Below are positions 44,775 to 55,620 of a DNA stretch of 64,000 nucleotides, piece by piece. The stretch is from Acanthornis magna (Eukaryota; Chordata; Aves; Passeriformes; Acanthizidae). The stretch is from positions 2,728,501-2,792,500 of the forward strand of contig JAWUZG010000138.1 in assembly GCA_036785705.1 (NCBI GenBank), given 5' to 3'. The notes under the pieces are model-generated. The model ran no database searches, had not been told where the DNA came from, and saw nothing but the letters and a program-made list of their open reading frames with translations. How positions within the stretch are numbered: the first letter of the stretch is position 1; each line of letters opens with the position of its first letter. The translations under genes were made by a program, and so were the position numbers.

Positions 44775-45010
44775 TAAAGAGGAGAGATTTAGATATTGGG
44801 AAGGATTTTTTTAGATGGGGGTGGGCAGGCCCTGACACAGGTGCCCAGAGAAGCTGTGGCTGCCCCTGGATCCCTGGCAGTGTCCAAGGCCAGGCTGGAC
44901 ATTGGGGCTTGGAGCAGCCTGGGACAGTGGGAGGTGTCCCTGCCCATGGCAGGGGCGGCACTGGATGAGCTTTAAAGTCCCTTTCAACCAGAACTCTCTG
45001 TTCCTATAAC
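44775..45010 (+). mobile_element. CR1 LINE 3' fragment (young subfamily)
   Basis: This plus-orientation copy starts in aagaggagagatttagatat, carries gtgcccagagaagctgtggc and tggacattggggcttggagc, and ends aaagtccctttcaaccagaa with a decayed tail. Confidence 0.92.
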
Positions 45011-46879
45011 TCTGCCTTGTCCTATTGGCTTCCCTTGCATTAAGAGGGAAGCAGAATTTGGGTCCTGTGCTGTGGCCAGGCTGTGTCTACTCTCCTGTGT
45101 CCACTCATCAGCTCAGCCTGGGCTCCTGCAAAAGATCAAACTGCTACAAGGACAAATCTCCCAGGGGGAAGGGAGTCCCACCCTCTCCTCTGCCCTCAGG
45201 TGGGCAGGGGAATCCCTGGCATGGCTCTGTTCCCTGCCAGGTGCCAGGGAAGGAATGTTTTCCACCCAGAAGGGTCAGTGGAGGCTGAGGCTTGAGGCCC
45301 CAGAATTGTCCCCAGCCTGAGCTGCCCTGGACCCTCGGCCTGCAGCCCCCTGCATCACCCCATCAGCACCTGCTCCACCTTCCCTCAGCAGACATCAACA
45401 CTGCAGAGAGAGTCCAGGAAGTGTGGTGGGGAGCAGCTCTCCCTCCCCCTGCCCCGCCAGGCTTACCTGCAGCCTCCCATAGACATTTTCCAGGTCCCGC
45501 TGGAGTGCCCAGAAGTCCTGTACAAGAACTCTGTCCCTCCTGGCCACCAGCCCTGGCCCCTCAGCAAACACTCTGGGATTCTGGGGGTTCTGTCCTCAGA
45601 ATAAATCTGGTAAATGTGATTTTCTGGGGAAGACTTTGGGCTCATTCAGGAGGTGCCTGTCCATGATTTATCCTCCCTATTCCTACCCAGACACTCAGCC
45701 TTACCCAGAGCCACTCGAGGTCCATTTCCCACTTGCAGTGCACGACCTTTCAAGGGAGGGAAATGCTTTCCCATTATCTGGTTAAAGGCATCTTTACTTT
45801 GCCATTGTATTTCTCAGCCATTTTCCTGTAAATCTCAATAAAACAGCCAGGGTTACTGCAGGAGCTGTTTTAACAATGAAAGCAGCTTTGCCCTAAAAGT
45901 TGGATTCAGCTTAATGAAGATCCATCTGCTACAGCACAAAACTCAGGGAAATAATGAGGGGAAATAGGTTTGGTGATCACATCCTTCACTCTGAGAGTAG
46001 CCAGGAGCTCCCCTGCCTGTTGTGAAGGAATGGAGGAACATTTTGTGCCCTTTGGCTTGCAGTCAGTAAATAATGAGAAGCAGGCAGCTGCTGATCGTTT
46101 GCCCAGCCCAAGCCTCTGCTAACAGCCAGGGCTGAGGGAGAACCACAGGTCAGACCTGAGCCCTGCCATGAATGTGAGGGCAGGGGGAGCCTTTGTGTGC
46201 ATTAGGAATGGCAGCAGCTCTCTGATGTTGGCTGGGCTGCCCTCAAAGTCTTTTGGGATATTCTGGGCAAGTGGGGAGAAGCTGAAATCGAGCAGAGCCC
46301 TTCTGCTGCTGGAGGTTCAGTGCTGGGAGGCAGCAGAGTAAAGGCAGCACTGAATTCCCACATTCCTGCATTTCCTGGGATGCTGCCTCGCCACACACAC
46401 CACAAATTGCTCACCACATCCTCAGTGCTTATGATCCCAAACTGGACCTTCCTGGCTGACACCTCCAAGCCAGGCTGGACCTGAGCAGTGGGGATTTCAC
46501 CTCTGCTGTGCCACACAGAACCAACTGGAAGAGCTCCAGCCCCACAGGGAAATGAAACCACCCACCAGTCCCTGTCACCACGTCCATCTGGCCCTCTCCA
46601 TGCTGTGGCCACACCTGCAACAGCAGATCTGGGGCTGGAACAGAGAAATTGCCTTGTCACAGCTCAGATCCAGCTGTCCCTGACACCTGCTCAGCACCTT
46701 GGACAGAGCTGGGACCTGCAGGACATGTCACTGACCTTACCTACTCAACCTGTCCCCTGAAGAGCCCTCAGCTCTCTGCAAACCCCAAAATGAGACACTT
46801 AAACCATCCAGCATTAGGTAGGGAATGGTGACACTCCTGTGGTTAACACAACCATTAAAGCAGCTGCTGGTTCCTCTCA
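45011..46879. other. Unique non-coding DNA
   Basis: GC-rich to 45640, then AT-richer (45740-46080) and repeat-free. No recognised gene, RNA or repeat. Confidence 0.55.
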
Positions 46880-46960
46880 GCGAATCCCAGAATCCCAGGA
46901 TGGTTTGGGTTGGAAGGGACCTCAAAGATCACCCAGTTCCACCCCCAGCAGATGTGAGCA
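46880..46960 (-). mobile_element. Short CR1 LINE 3' fragment
   Basis: On plus it reads cgaatcccagaatcccagga, tggtttgggttggaagggac, ctcaaagatcacccagttcc. Similarity fades after about 46960. Confidence 0.8.
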
Positions 46961-47729
46961 CTTGGCAGAGGCCAGGCCAACACCCGAGCCCAGGGCACAG
47001 CAGGGGCACAGCAGTTCAGGGCAACATTTCACCTCCAAGGTCTCATCTCAAAGGGAAGGGCTGCCCTTAAACCAGACAGGAGAAATCAGGAATTGCTTCA
47101 TCAGACTTCCCAAAATGGGTTTTCAAAGGTCCTCTGTCAACTTTGTGTCAGGGCAAGAGAGAGACAGACAACCTGTCTGGGCACTGCCTTCTAAAGGGAT
47201 TTATCTGAGCATGCCGAGAATCCAAGCAGAAAGCAGGAGAGGCAGTTCAATGCTCCAAATACTTTGTCTTCTGTCAGCATCAATATCTGGATTTAGGTCC
47301 TGAGAGATTCATCCTTGCAAAATATCTTCAAAATGAGTGAGTCCTCCCAAGGCCCTGCTGAAAATTTCATTGTTAATAAAAGTAACTTTTTAATAAAGGT
47401 CAATTTTTTTACTAAAGCCATCCAAAGAAGCCCAACCAAATCACATTTGGCTTTAAACTCTGGCCAAGGAAACCCAAAGTTGTTTCTCAGAGTTTGAATT
47501 TCCTTGTGGAAAAAATAGAAAGAAAAAACAACTTGATAAAAATAGTTTTTCATTAAACTGTTGCTCTTTCACAAGGCAGTTCCTTCTAGAACTTGAATTC
47601 CCAGAAAAGATGTCCCAGCTGTTCAAAGTAGACTCTTACCCTCTGTCCTACAAGCCTTGAGTAGAAGACATTTATTTATTATTCAAAAAATAATTTTCAT
47701 TCTTAGTCACACGATGGGTTTCTTGGGAC
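46961..47729. other. Unique non-coding DNA
   Basis: This is AT-rich single-copy sequence. Nothing was recognised. Confidence 0.5.
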
Positions 47730-47800
47730 TATTCTGTGAAGGGCCAGGAGTTGGACTTGCTGATCCTTGTGGATCCCTTCCATTTTGGGATATTCTGAGA
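47730..47800 (+). mobile_element. Short CR1 LINE 3' fragment
   Basis: It reads ggagttggacttgctgatcc, ttgtggatcccttccatttt, gggatattctgagatg: a CR1 3' end of a divergent subfamily. Confidence 0.65.
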
Positions 47801-48339
47801 TGTTCCCTCAGTGTTCCCTCAGGGTAAATCTGAGACCTGCAGCTCCCAGGGGTGCACAAGGTGAGGTATCCCATGGACTTTCTGGAGCATCCCAAACCAT
47901 TTTCCATATGAAATAAGCCCAGCTAATCAGGATCCTTGGTGCACCAGAGTAGATCTAAAACTGCTGCCCTGCTTCCCCTTGCTTTGCCTTCACAGAAAAA
48001 CCCCTGGAAGTTTTCCTTTCCTGGCGACTCAGTGCAAGGAACCCTCAGCCCGGACTCCTGCATATCTCCAGGTGTACTTGGAGCTGCAGGTGGATTTGCT
48101 GCAGAAGGGTCATTTTCATGGCAAACCCCTTCTGAATTGCCTCCAAATGCTCCCTGCCACACAAAAATCCCCAAAACCTAGACAGGAAGGGCACAGCCTA
48201 GAAAAAGGCATTTCCCAGCCCTGTTCCTCACTCCCTCCCTGCTCCCACGAGCTCAGGGAGCCTCGTGCCCAGCACTAATCCCACACACCCCGAACACACT
48301 TTCCTGCTTTTCTCCCTGCTCACGGCCAGCATTTCCATT
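47801..48339. other. Unique non-coding DNA
   Basis: Single-copy sequence with no recognised content. Confidence 0.5.
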
Positions 48340-48700
48340 TCCTCTTCCATTTGGGAAAGCAGAATTACAGCAGAGATTGGGATTGGTTGAACAAAAGTAT
48401 TGGCGAGGCAGCTTCAGAGCCCATTAAGCGAGAGCTTGCGTTTCATGCTAATTTTCTTTTTAATAAAGAACAAATGGGCCAGGCTGCCACACAAAAGCGT
48501 GGAGCTGCTCTGAAACGAGCAGGAACCGAGCTGGGAGCAGCACAGCCCTGCTGTGTTATTATGTTTTGGGGGTGGAAAACTCCTACAAATCGTTTGTATC
48601 CGTTGTCTAAATGGAACGCGCAGGGAATAATTTGAAGCAGGGAAGCATTAAGGAAGTAAAGGATCCACTTCTGCACTCGTTTGCTCAGCTTAAACTCCTT
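48340..48700. other. Candidate conserved non-coding element
   Basis: A repeat-free island with intact CpG-bearing words (gtattggcgaggcag, attaagcgagagcttgcg, aaatcgtttgtatccgttg, ggaacgcgcagg) mixed with TAAT-type words (catgctaattttc). Retained CpG outside a CpG island can indicate constraint. This is inference only. Confidence 0.3.
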
Positions 48701-49181
48701 GCTTTGTTTGCTGCCCTTGTTAGAGAAATTGTGCCTTGGTTAAACTTAAAATATGAATGTGATTATCAAACCCAAATATAAACCAATACAGCATAGAAAA
48801 CACTATTCATAGCCATGGAGAGCAGGAGTTTTACATAATTTCCATAGTGTGTCACGCATTTCTAGGAAGGAGAAAAAGGTCTTGAAAAGAAGCAGCTGAC
48901 AGGGAAATCATTATGAGAGATTTTTATGCTCACAGGGTAGTCTTAAACGAGAATAATGTTGCTCAGGAAAATAAAACTTGCAAAGTTATTTGGGCCTAAA
49001 GTTCCCCACAGGCTCCTCATGGGCTCTGCAGAAGTGCTGAATCAGGGCAGGAGAGGCAAAACATTTGTACAGGAGCCACGCAGAGAAATCTGCACTTCTG
49101 GCTCTCAGAACACCCTGCCAGGCTGCAGGAGAGGATTTCTGCCTCCTCCAGCCCTGGCCTTGTCTCAGAGCAGGGAGCACT
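48701..49181. other. Unique non-coding DNA
   Basis: AT-rich single-copy sequence leading to the minisatellite. Confidence 0.5.
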
Positions 49182-49652
49182 CCATGGGACAGGAGCAATC
49201 CATGGGACAGGAACAATCCATGGGGACAGGAACAATCCATGGGACAGGAGCAATCCATGGGACAGGAGCAATCCATGGGGACAGGAGAAATCCATGGGGA
49301 CAGGAGCAGTCCATGGGACAGGAGCACTCCATGGGACAGGAACAATCCATGGGACAGGAGCAATCCATGGGACAGGAGCAATCCATGGGGACAGGAGGAA
49401 TCCATGGGACAGGAGCACTCCATGGGGACAGGAGGAATCCATGGGACAGGAGCATCCTTCTGCCCTCTCTCCATGAGGACAGGAGCACTCCATGGGGACA
49501 GGAGCAATCCATGGGACAGAAGCAATCCATGGGGACAGGAGCACCCTGCTGCCCTCTCTCCATGGGGTCAGGAGCACTCCATGGGGACAGGAGCAATCCA
49601 TGGGAACAGGAGTACTCCATGGGGACAAGAACACCCTGCTGCCCCTTCCATG
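49182..49652 (+). repeat. 19/20-bp minisatellite (ccatgggacaggagcaat)
   Basis: There are about 24 ccatg motifs, mostly spaced 19 or 20 bp, with the unit (g)gacaggagcaatccatgg. Three longer units insert a ccctgctgccctctct-like block. Because units are 19 or 20 bp the frame keeps shifting, and several frames stay open. This explains the 336-codon (48956-49966) and 259-codon (minus 49165-49944) ORFs with repeated Met-Gly-Gln and Cys-Pro-Met motifs. They are not genes. Confidence 0.96.
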
Positions 49653-51640
49653 GGGCTGAGCCGTGGCCTGGCCCCAGGGCATGGGTAAGGCGTGAGCCAG
49701 TGCTGTCAGGGAGGTTAAACAGACCTAAAAGAGAGAATGGGACAAATGGACTGATCCCTGGTGCCTGCCAAGCCCTTCTGGGAATGGTGTGGAGCTGGGG
49801 AAGTGCACACAGCCCTGCTGGGCCAGCCCCAAACCCAGAGCAAGGCTCTGCCACACCTGCAGCAAACGGAGCTGGAGCGGCTCTCTGGGTGAGCTCAGGG
49901 AGGAGACCATGCCTTGGCACTGCCTCTGCTTCACTGATCCTCAAAAAAACTCCAGTCAGCTTTTAAAGTCAAACTTTAGAGCCATCTAAACTCAACCAGG
50001 ACCAAAGGAGTGCTCAGAAATGTGGGGTAACTCAGCCAAGCCAGCAGCAGTGGCTGCTCCTTGTCCCTATGAGGTGTGGCCTGAGCAGAGCCAGGGGCTG
50101 CCCCAGCAGCATCAGCCAGGCCCGGCCCTTTAAGCAAAGCTTCAAATCTGGTGCTAAACACTCACTCTCGGATTTCATTTATTTATTTATGCTTTTAATT
50201 CTCTCCTAGATGCTGGGAAACATATTTGCATTTCATTAAAATGTATTTTCCCCACTTAGTTCTGCATTCTTTCCTGGCAAATGTTCCCTTTTTGTCATTT
50301 TCCCTGGGCCTGGAGCAGACTCAATGTGGTGCAGCTGCTTTGCTCAAACAGCTCCTGGAAGCTCAGGCTGATTCCTGATCCTGAATCCCTGTGGGCACCT
50401 CAGGAGGCTCAGGGGGGTCCCTGGAGTCGATGGACCATCAGGTGCCACAAGCCACCACAGCCTGAGGGGCACAAAGAGCACCACATGGATCCAGAAATCT
50501 GAAGGATACGGGCAGGTCTGGGATCTAGAGCCCTGCCAGCGGGGCTGAGGGTGGGATTTAGCAGGGACTGGGCACAACTGCCATCAGTGCCAGCTTTTCT
50601 CTCTGTTGGAAGCTGGCACATCTGGTTGCCAGCACTGTGTCACTGCAGCCAAGGCCCCACAGGATCTGGGGACGGGGAAAGTCCCCAAATCCCACTTCCC
50701 ACTCAGCATTTTCCCTGCACAGCCTCATGTCCAGCCCTGCTGGGCCTGGGCCAGCAGTACAGCCCTTGTGGCAGCATGGCAAGGACATCTCCTTCTGAAT
50801 GCTGTCCCACCCCACCCCAGGTGCAGATACTGCATGTGGAGGTCATTCTTCAGTCCCCAGTGGAAACACTCCCCATCCCTCTGCCCCACCTGTGCTGGCA
50901 TCCATTCCTTCCCCAGCTCCACAGGAATGCTGGTCCCTCTCCCTGTCCCTGCTCTACTGCTGGCAAACTGGATCCGAGCTGTCCTGAGCCTCCTTCCAGA
51001 CCAGCTCTGCTCCTGGCCACCGAACAATGACCTTCTCTCTGGAACTTTCTCCCTGAGTGTCTCACTCAATTACATCCCAGCTCGAGTAACATCCATATTT
51101 AATTATCAGAGGTGCTGTTAAAGCTCTGTGTCCTCCTCAGCTGAGGTGCCCTGTCCTGCTCTGCTCACCAGACCATGAGAGAGGCTCGCTGAGGCTGCAC
51201 CTCAGCACCAGGAGGTAAAACTCAGCCTGGTTTTGAGTGGAAGCAGGTCCAGCTAATAATTAATTACATTTTAGCATCTCAAAGATGTTAAAAGCAACCT
51301 CCAGCCCCCAACTACTTTTTCTTCCAGCTCTACATTTAAGCTCAGCTCATGAAAAGCACCAGGAACGCAAAGCATCATTAATATTTAAGTCAGATTTGCA
51401 GAAAGGTAAATTTAAGCATTGTAGAAATGAACTGGATAAAGACAAGCATTTCCTGGGGTAGAGCTTAAGCCAAGTCAAACACTTCAGTGCAGGAGCACTC
51501 CCCCTTCTCCCTGGGCCCCCAAATGTTTGCTGACAGGGACAAACAGCAGTGCTCCTGAAGTCCTGAACTACATGCAGGGTTCTAGGCTGACCTCATGCTC
51601 TGTCATTTTAAGCCCCACAGCCTTCATGTGCCACCCCTCA
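49653..51640. other. Unique non-coding DNA
   Basis: GC-rich single-copy sequence; frames of up to 171 codons (50606-51121) have no motif. The part from 51230 to 51470 is AT-rich with TAAT words. No repeat was recognised. Confidence 0.55.
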
Positions 51641-51849
51641 GGTGGGACCACCGCTGGCTTGGCCACTCAGGGCCCCGGTGAGCACCTGGGCCGCCCCAAG
51701 GCTCCATGACAGAGAGCTCAGCCAGGCCTTGGGGCAGCTCTGGGGGGAAGGAGGGCACGGCCTCACCTGTAGCAAAGCCCAACCGGCCCCTCCCAGCAGA
51801 CACAGGCACTGTCATTGCCGGGTGTTTAGAGCCATGCAACATGCAGTCT

Positions 51850-52350
51850 CTGGCAGCAGGCTGCCATGATGGAAGCCCTTGCAAGGTCCTGTCCAGTGCC
51901 AGTGTCCCCACAGCTGTAGGCTCCACAGCTCTTGGAAACCTAATGCCAGCCCACAGGGCAGCTTGTGGCTGGGGCTGAGGTGCCATACACCCCTAAGGGG
52001 GTCTAGATCAGAATGGTGTGGGAGCAGCCATGATGGGGCCTTGCCGCGATGGCCTTGGCAGGCTCTTTCCAGCGCCAGTGCTCCCGGAGCTCCAGGCCCT
52101 TTAGATCTCCTAACCCTAACCCTAGGCGTAACCCTAACCCTACCCCTAGTTAATTACCCAAGCCCAGTACCGGGGTTTTCCCTGTCAGAAAGATGGAGGA
52201 GCAGCAAGGTTGGGGCACCTCCCCAATGGCCTTGGCACGCCCTTTCCAGCCCCAGTGTTCCTGGAGCTCGAGGCTCTTTAGATCTCTCCAGCCAGACCCA
52301 GCCCCTGAGGGCAGCCTGGCACTGGGCCAAGGGGCTCATCTCCATAGGTA
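51850..52350 (+). repeat. About 180-bp tandem repeat, three diverged units
   Basis: Homologous blocks start at 51868 (gatggaagcccttgcaaggt), 52048 (gatggccttggcaggctctt) and 52225 (aatggccttggcacgccctt), giving steps of 180 and 177 bp. They share a (t/c)ccagcgccagtgctcc-type block and a gagctccaggccctttagatct block. Units 1 and 3 continue with a related agggcagc(c/t)tg tail. The middle unit has telomeric repeats at that place instead. Possibly a relic of a bird satellite. Confidence 0.75.
52109..52149 (-). repeat. Interstitial telomeric sequence
   Basis: The plus strand shows CCTAACCCTAACCCTA, a 4-base interruption (ggcg), TAACCCTAACCCTA and cccctag: about six CCCTAA hexamers, partly degenerate. 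It lies inside the middle unit of the roughly 180-bp tandem repeat. TTAGGG is the vertebrate telomere repeat; short internal tracts are known from break repair or old fusions. Confidence 0.9.
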
Positions 52351-53109
52351 GCACAGCTTAAAAAGTGTGCCCTTGGCAAAGGAGGCACCTGTGAAGCCCT
52401 GGACACTCAGATCCAGGCATTTAACCAAAAGTTCTATTGCTCTCTCTCAGTGCAAAGGAGAAATCCCTACCAGATACACTCAAGAAGTGATAATCACACA
52501 GAAGTTGACTGGCAGAAGGATCCAAATCAAACAATCTAAAGTCAATGATCTTTAGCAAATGAGCAAATACAACATAGAATGCAACATAAAACCACTTATC
52601 ATAGCATGACTTGGTGCTAATTTAGCATTTTCCTAGCATAAGCCTAGCCCAGCCAAGAAAAACCATTCCACTTGCGAAATGCTATGCTCCCCAGAAGTTG
52701 CAGGAAAAGAGAATTAGGAAAACAAAGAGAGGCAGAGAGAAAGACCCAAGGAGAGAAGAGATCTAGAGAAACACACAGAGAGCTACCACCTCCTAGGATT
52801 CCATCAGGGGCAGGATGGGAACTATGTGCAGTGTTCTAGTCTGGTGCCAGAGGTTTGGGCTGCTCTGGGTCAGTGACAGAACTGTGTCCCACCAGGGCTT
52901 CAGCACCACAAGCTTTCACTGCACTGTCCCTGCAGGGACCCCACACAGCTCCTCTCCCCCAGAAGGGGCTGTGGGATGGGGCCCCCAGGCAGCTCTGACA
53001 CGCTGGGCACCAACAGATCTCCCACTTCTGAGGCTGGGGGCGATTCCAAATCCCCAGGGAGCCAGCAGGGAGGCAGCTCCATCCTACAGGATGTCACCAA
53101 CTCCACCGC
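52351..53109. other. Unique non-coding DNA
   Basis: AT-rich around 52400-52680, then GC-rich. Nothing was recognised. Confidence 0.5.
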
Positions 53110-53350
53110 AGGAATGCAAATAAATCCCCTTTTCTTCCTGGTAATTTGTTTCCGTGCAGAATAAATTGAATATGTAATTTCATTTTCTCTCTTGGAGCAT
53201 TAACAACCTTGGAATTGTTGTGATTCACAATGAAGACAACAAACAAGTAATTACTGACGAGCTGATATCGCTGTGGAGAGGAGAATGCGATTGATTTTAA
53301 TTCTCGGCAGCCCTGTTTACTCTCCCCTTGCATTAGGCATAATAAAGTGT
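53110..53350. other. Candidate conserved non-coding element
   Basis: A repeat-free AT-rich island with preserved CpG words (attactgacgagctgatatcg, split; gaatgcgattgattttaatt) and TAAT-type words (aagtaattactg). Its texture is the most CNE-like in the window. No conservation data are available here. Confidence 0.32.
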
Positions 53351-53424
53351 TACAGTAGATTATGTTCTGCTGTAAAATAGTTCTTATCAGCCACCACAAA
53401 CTGCCTCCTCATTAGGGAACAGCC

Positions 53425-53640
53425 CCGCACCACCCTGCTCCTTACGGAGGCCTCTGGGAAGGACCTTACCTCCCTCACAGAGAAGAATTTCTTCCTAATA
53501 TTTAATTTAAATCCACTCTCTTTTAGTTTGAATCCATTCCCCCTTATCTTACCACTCCTTGCCTGTGTGAAAAGTCCCTCTCCATCTCTCTGCAAACCCT
53601 TTAGGTACTACAAGGGGCTTTATGATATTCAAAACTCAAC
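53425..53640 (-). mobile_element. CR1 LINE 3' fragment, older subfamily
   Basis: On plus it reads cctcacagagaagaatttct, tcctaatatttaatttaaat, tagtttgaatccattccccc and cctttaggtactacaagggg. This is the reverse complement of the classical CR1 block upstream of the 3' end. Both ends are worn. Confidence 0.85.
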
Positions 53641-53770
53641 TGTACAAGGCCACGAGCAAATGGCTCTCATTGACAAATCCATTCAGTCTCCACAATCTCA
53701 GGTTTTGATGATTCTCACCCTGCAAGAATCCAGCAGAGAGCACCTCCAAGTGCAGCTCACAGGGATCCAC

Positions 53771-53830
53771 TGGGATGGGATGGGATGGGATGGGATGGGA
53801 TGGGATGGGATGGGATGGGATGGGATGGGA
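53771..53830 (+). repeat. TGGGA pentamer microsatellite, 12 units
   Basis: Twelve perfect copies of TGGGA. The reading frames across it (Met-Gly-Trp-Asp repeats) are artefacts. Confidence 0.98.
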
Positions 53831-54409
53831 TGTGTCTCCCACAGCCAGCAGCTCCCAACCAAGGCGGCTCCTCCTCAAGAGACTTTTTCTTGGACATTCC
53901 TTGACAACTTCACCCTGGAAGGCTGTTGTTGACCGCCTTTCCAAAATCCAGGAGCTTCCCAGCGTCCTGAAGGAAGATGCAGAGCCACTGCCCTTCGAGC
54001 CAAGGTTTGGCCCAGGTGGCATTTCTGGTGATCTCATAAAGTGCTGGCCACAAAGTTATACAACTGCAATTAATTACAATGCAATTGATGGTGATGTGAA
54101 ATTCAGTGTGCAAAATGCAGCTTGTGGTGGATCCTTCAAAAGTCAGGACAGCTGGATCCTGTTTCCTTTGCCAGCAGAGGCTTTTTTCCCAGGGAAAGCA
54201 GACTCCTGAGTTTGGTCACTGTTTGGAAAGCTGTCCCTCATCTGTCAGTGCCTCAGTGCTTCTGGGTATTGAGGAGAAGCAGAATCTTTCCCTCTCTCCC
54301 CAGATTTGCCTGCAATTTCTGTGGCCAGCCTGGAGTGTGGGGAACACAGATTTCCAGTTGGGAAAGGGAGCTCTGATGGGTGGCATGGAGTGTTCCTGTG
54401 CCTGTGACA
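53831..54409. other. Unique non-coding DNA
   Basis: Single-copy sequence; frames of 133-144 codons begin in the TGGGA repeat and have no domain. Confidence 0.5.
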
Positions 54410-54719
54410 GGATCACAGAAACGTGGAAGTGTTGGTGCAGGGACCACTGAAGTCTCCAGTCCACATCCCACTCTGAGCTGGGTGGCCTTCAGGTCACGTC
54501 AGCCTGCATCGGGAAAACTCCAAAGGATGGAGAGGGATTGCTCTGAGTCTCTGGTAAACCCTTCCCACCCTTAATACTCCCATGGTGAAGACATTCACTG
54601 GCTGCAATCTGACCCCACCAGCCCAGTCCCCCCTCTCCCCACCTGTGAGAAACTTCCATGAGGCTCCTTCAGCCTTCCCTTCTCCAGAGGGAGGCTCAGC
54701 TCCTTCCCTGCCCAAGGAA
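54410..54719 (-). mobile_element. Probable diverged CR1 3' fragment
   Basis: On plus, ggatcacagaaacgtggaag followed by gcagggaccactgaagtctc and cagtccacatcccac has the layout of a reversed CR1 3' end. Later parts (ttcccttctccagagggag, gctcagctccttccct) resemble its upstream region. Diverged; boundaries approximate. Confidence 0.5.
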
Positions 54720-55620
54720 TTTGTGCCACAGGGAGCTGGTCAGGGTCAGTCCATCAGGGAGAAGAGTCCTCTACTTAGCCATGGGGGTGCCTCTCACGAG
54801 AGACAGTACTCTGTGAACTTCTCTGGCGTGGGTCCAGTCTCACGAGCAGCAAAAACCCACCCGAATTTTTGCTGCAAACACGAGTTCTTGTCCATAAGTT
54901 GCAGACTTCTGAGCCGAGGCCAGGCTGTTTCCATCCCGGGAGCAAGGCCTTTCTCTCTCCTGCAAGGCTTTTGCAACTCTCAGTCTCTGAGACTCCCACT
55001 GGATCACAGCTTCCTGCAGGCATCCACCTGCTCCTCTGGCATGGGCACCTCCCCACGGGCTGTGGGGGGTTCTCTACATCCCCCTGGACCCCATGGGCTG
55101 CAGGGGGACCACCTGCTCCCCCATGGTCTGCACCACAGGCGGCAGAGGGTTTTCAGCTCCAGCGCCTGGAGCACCTCCTCCCCCACCTTCTCCACTGACC
55201 TTGGTGCCTCCATGTTGTTTTCCCTCACATATTTTTACCTCCTCCTCCTCCTTCCCTGGCTAAAAAGAAGTGCGTGCTCACATTGCTTTGATTTCTTCTT
55301 AAAAATGTTTTCACAGAGGCGTAACTAACATCTCTAATTGGCCCAGGTTTGGCCAGCAGCATGTCCATCATCTTCAGAGCCATCAGAGATTGGCTCTGCT
55401 GGACACGGTGGAGAAATTTCCAGAATCTTTACACAGGACACGCTGGAGCCATCTTTGTACCCTACCCTACTCACTGGCAAAAACTGGGCCGAGCAAAACC
55501 ACCACACAGCTCCATGAAAGGTGACATCCCAATGAAACCTCTGCCAGCCAGCGTGGCACAATTCCCTGGAATTCTCTGATCTCTGCCCTGAGCTGGAAGG
55601 TTCAGGAGGTGAAGGTTGCC
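54720..55620. repeat. Unclassified old avian interspersed repeat
   Basis: Phrases such as aacttctctggcgtgggtcc, gggctgcagggggaccacct, gctccagcgcctggagcacc, cactgaccttggtgcctcca and cacagaggcgtaactaacat recall a family I have seen widely in bird sequence. I cannot name its class with confidence (CR1-related or ERV-derived). The 248-codon plus frame (54582-55328) has no known domain and probably reflects the repeat. Confidence 0.5.

Noticed and set aside
44178..44777. Poly-A run suggesting a processed pseudogene
   Set aside because: No gene-like body upstream, no target-site duplication around the run; probably a simple A tract.
48956..49966. 336-codon ORF with repeated Met-Gly-Gln-Glu motifs
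   Set aside because: Produced by the 19/20-bp minisatellite; other frames and the opposite strand are equally open.
54582..55328. 248-codon ORF ending in a hydrophobic segment
   Set aside because: Lies in a probable interspersed repeat; no domain, no splice-bounded exon structure, no similarity I recognise.
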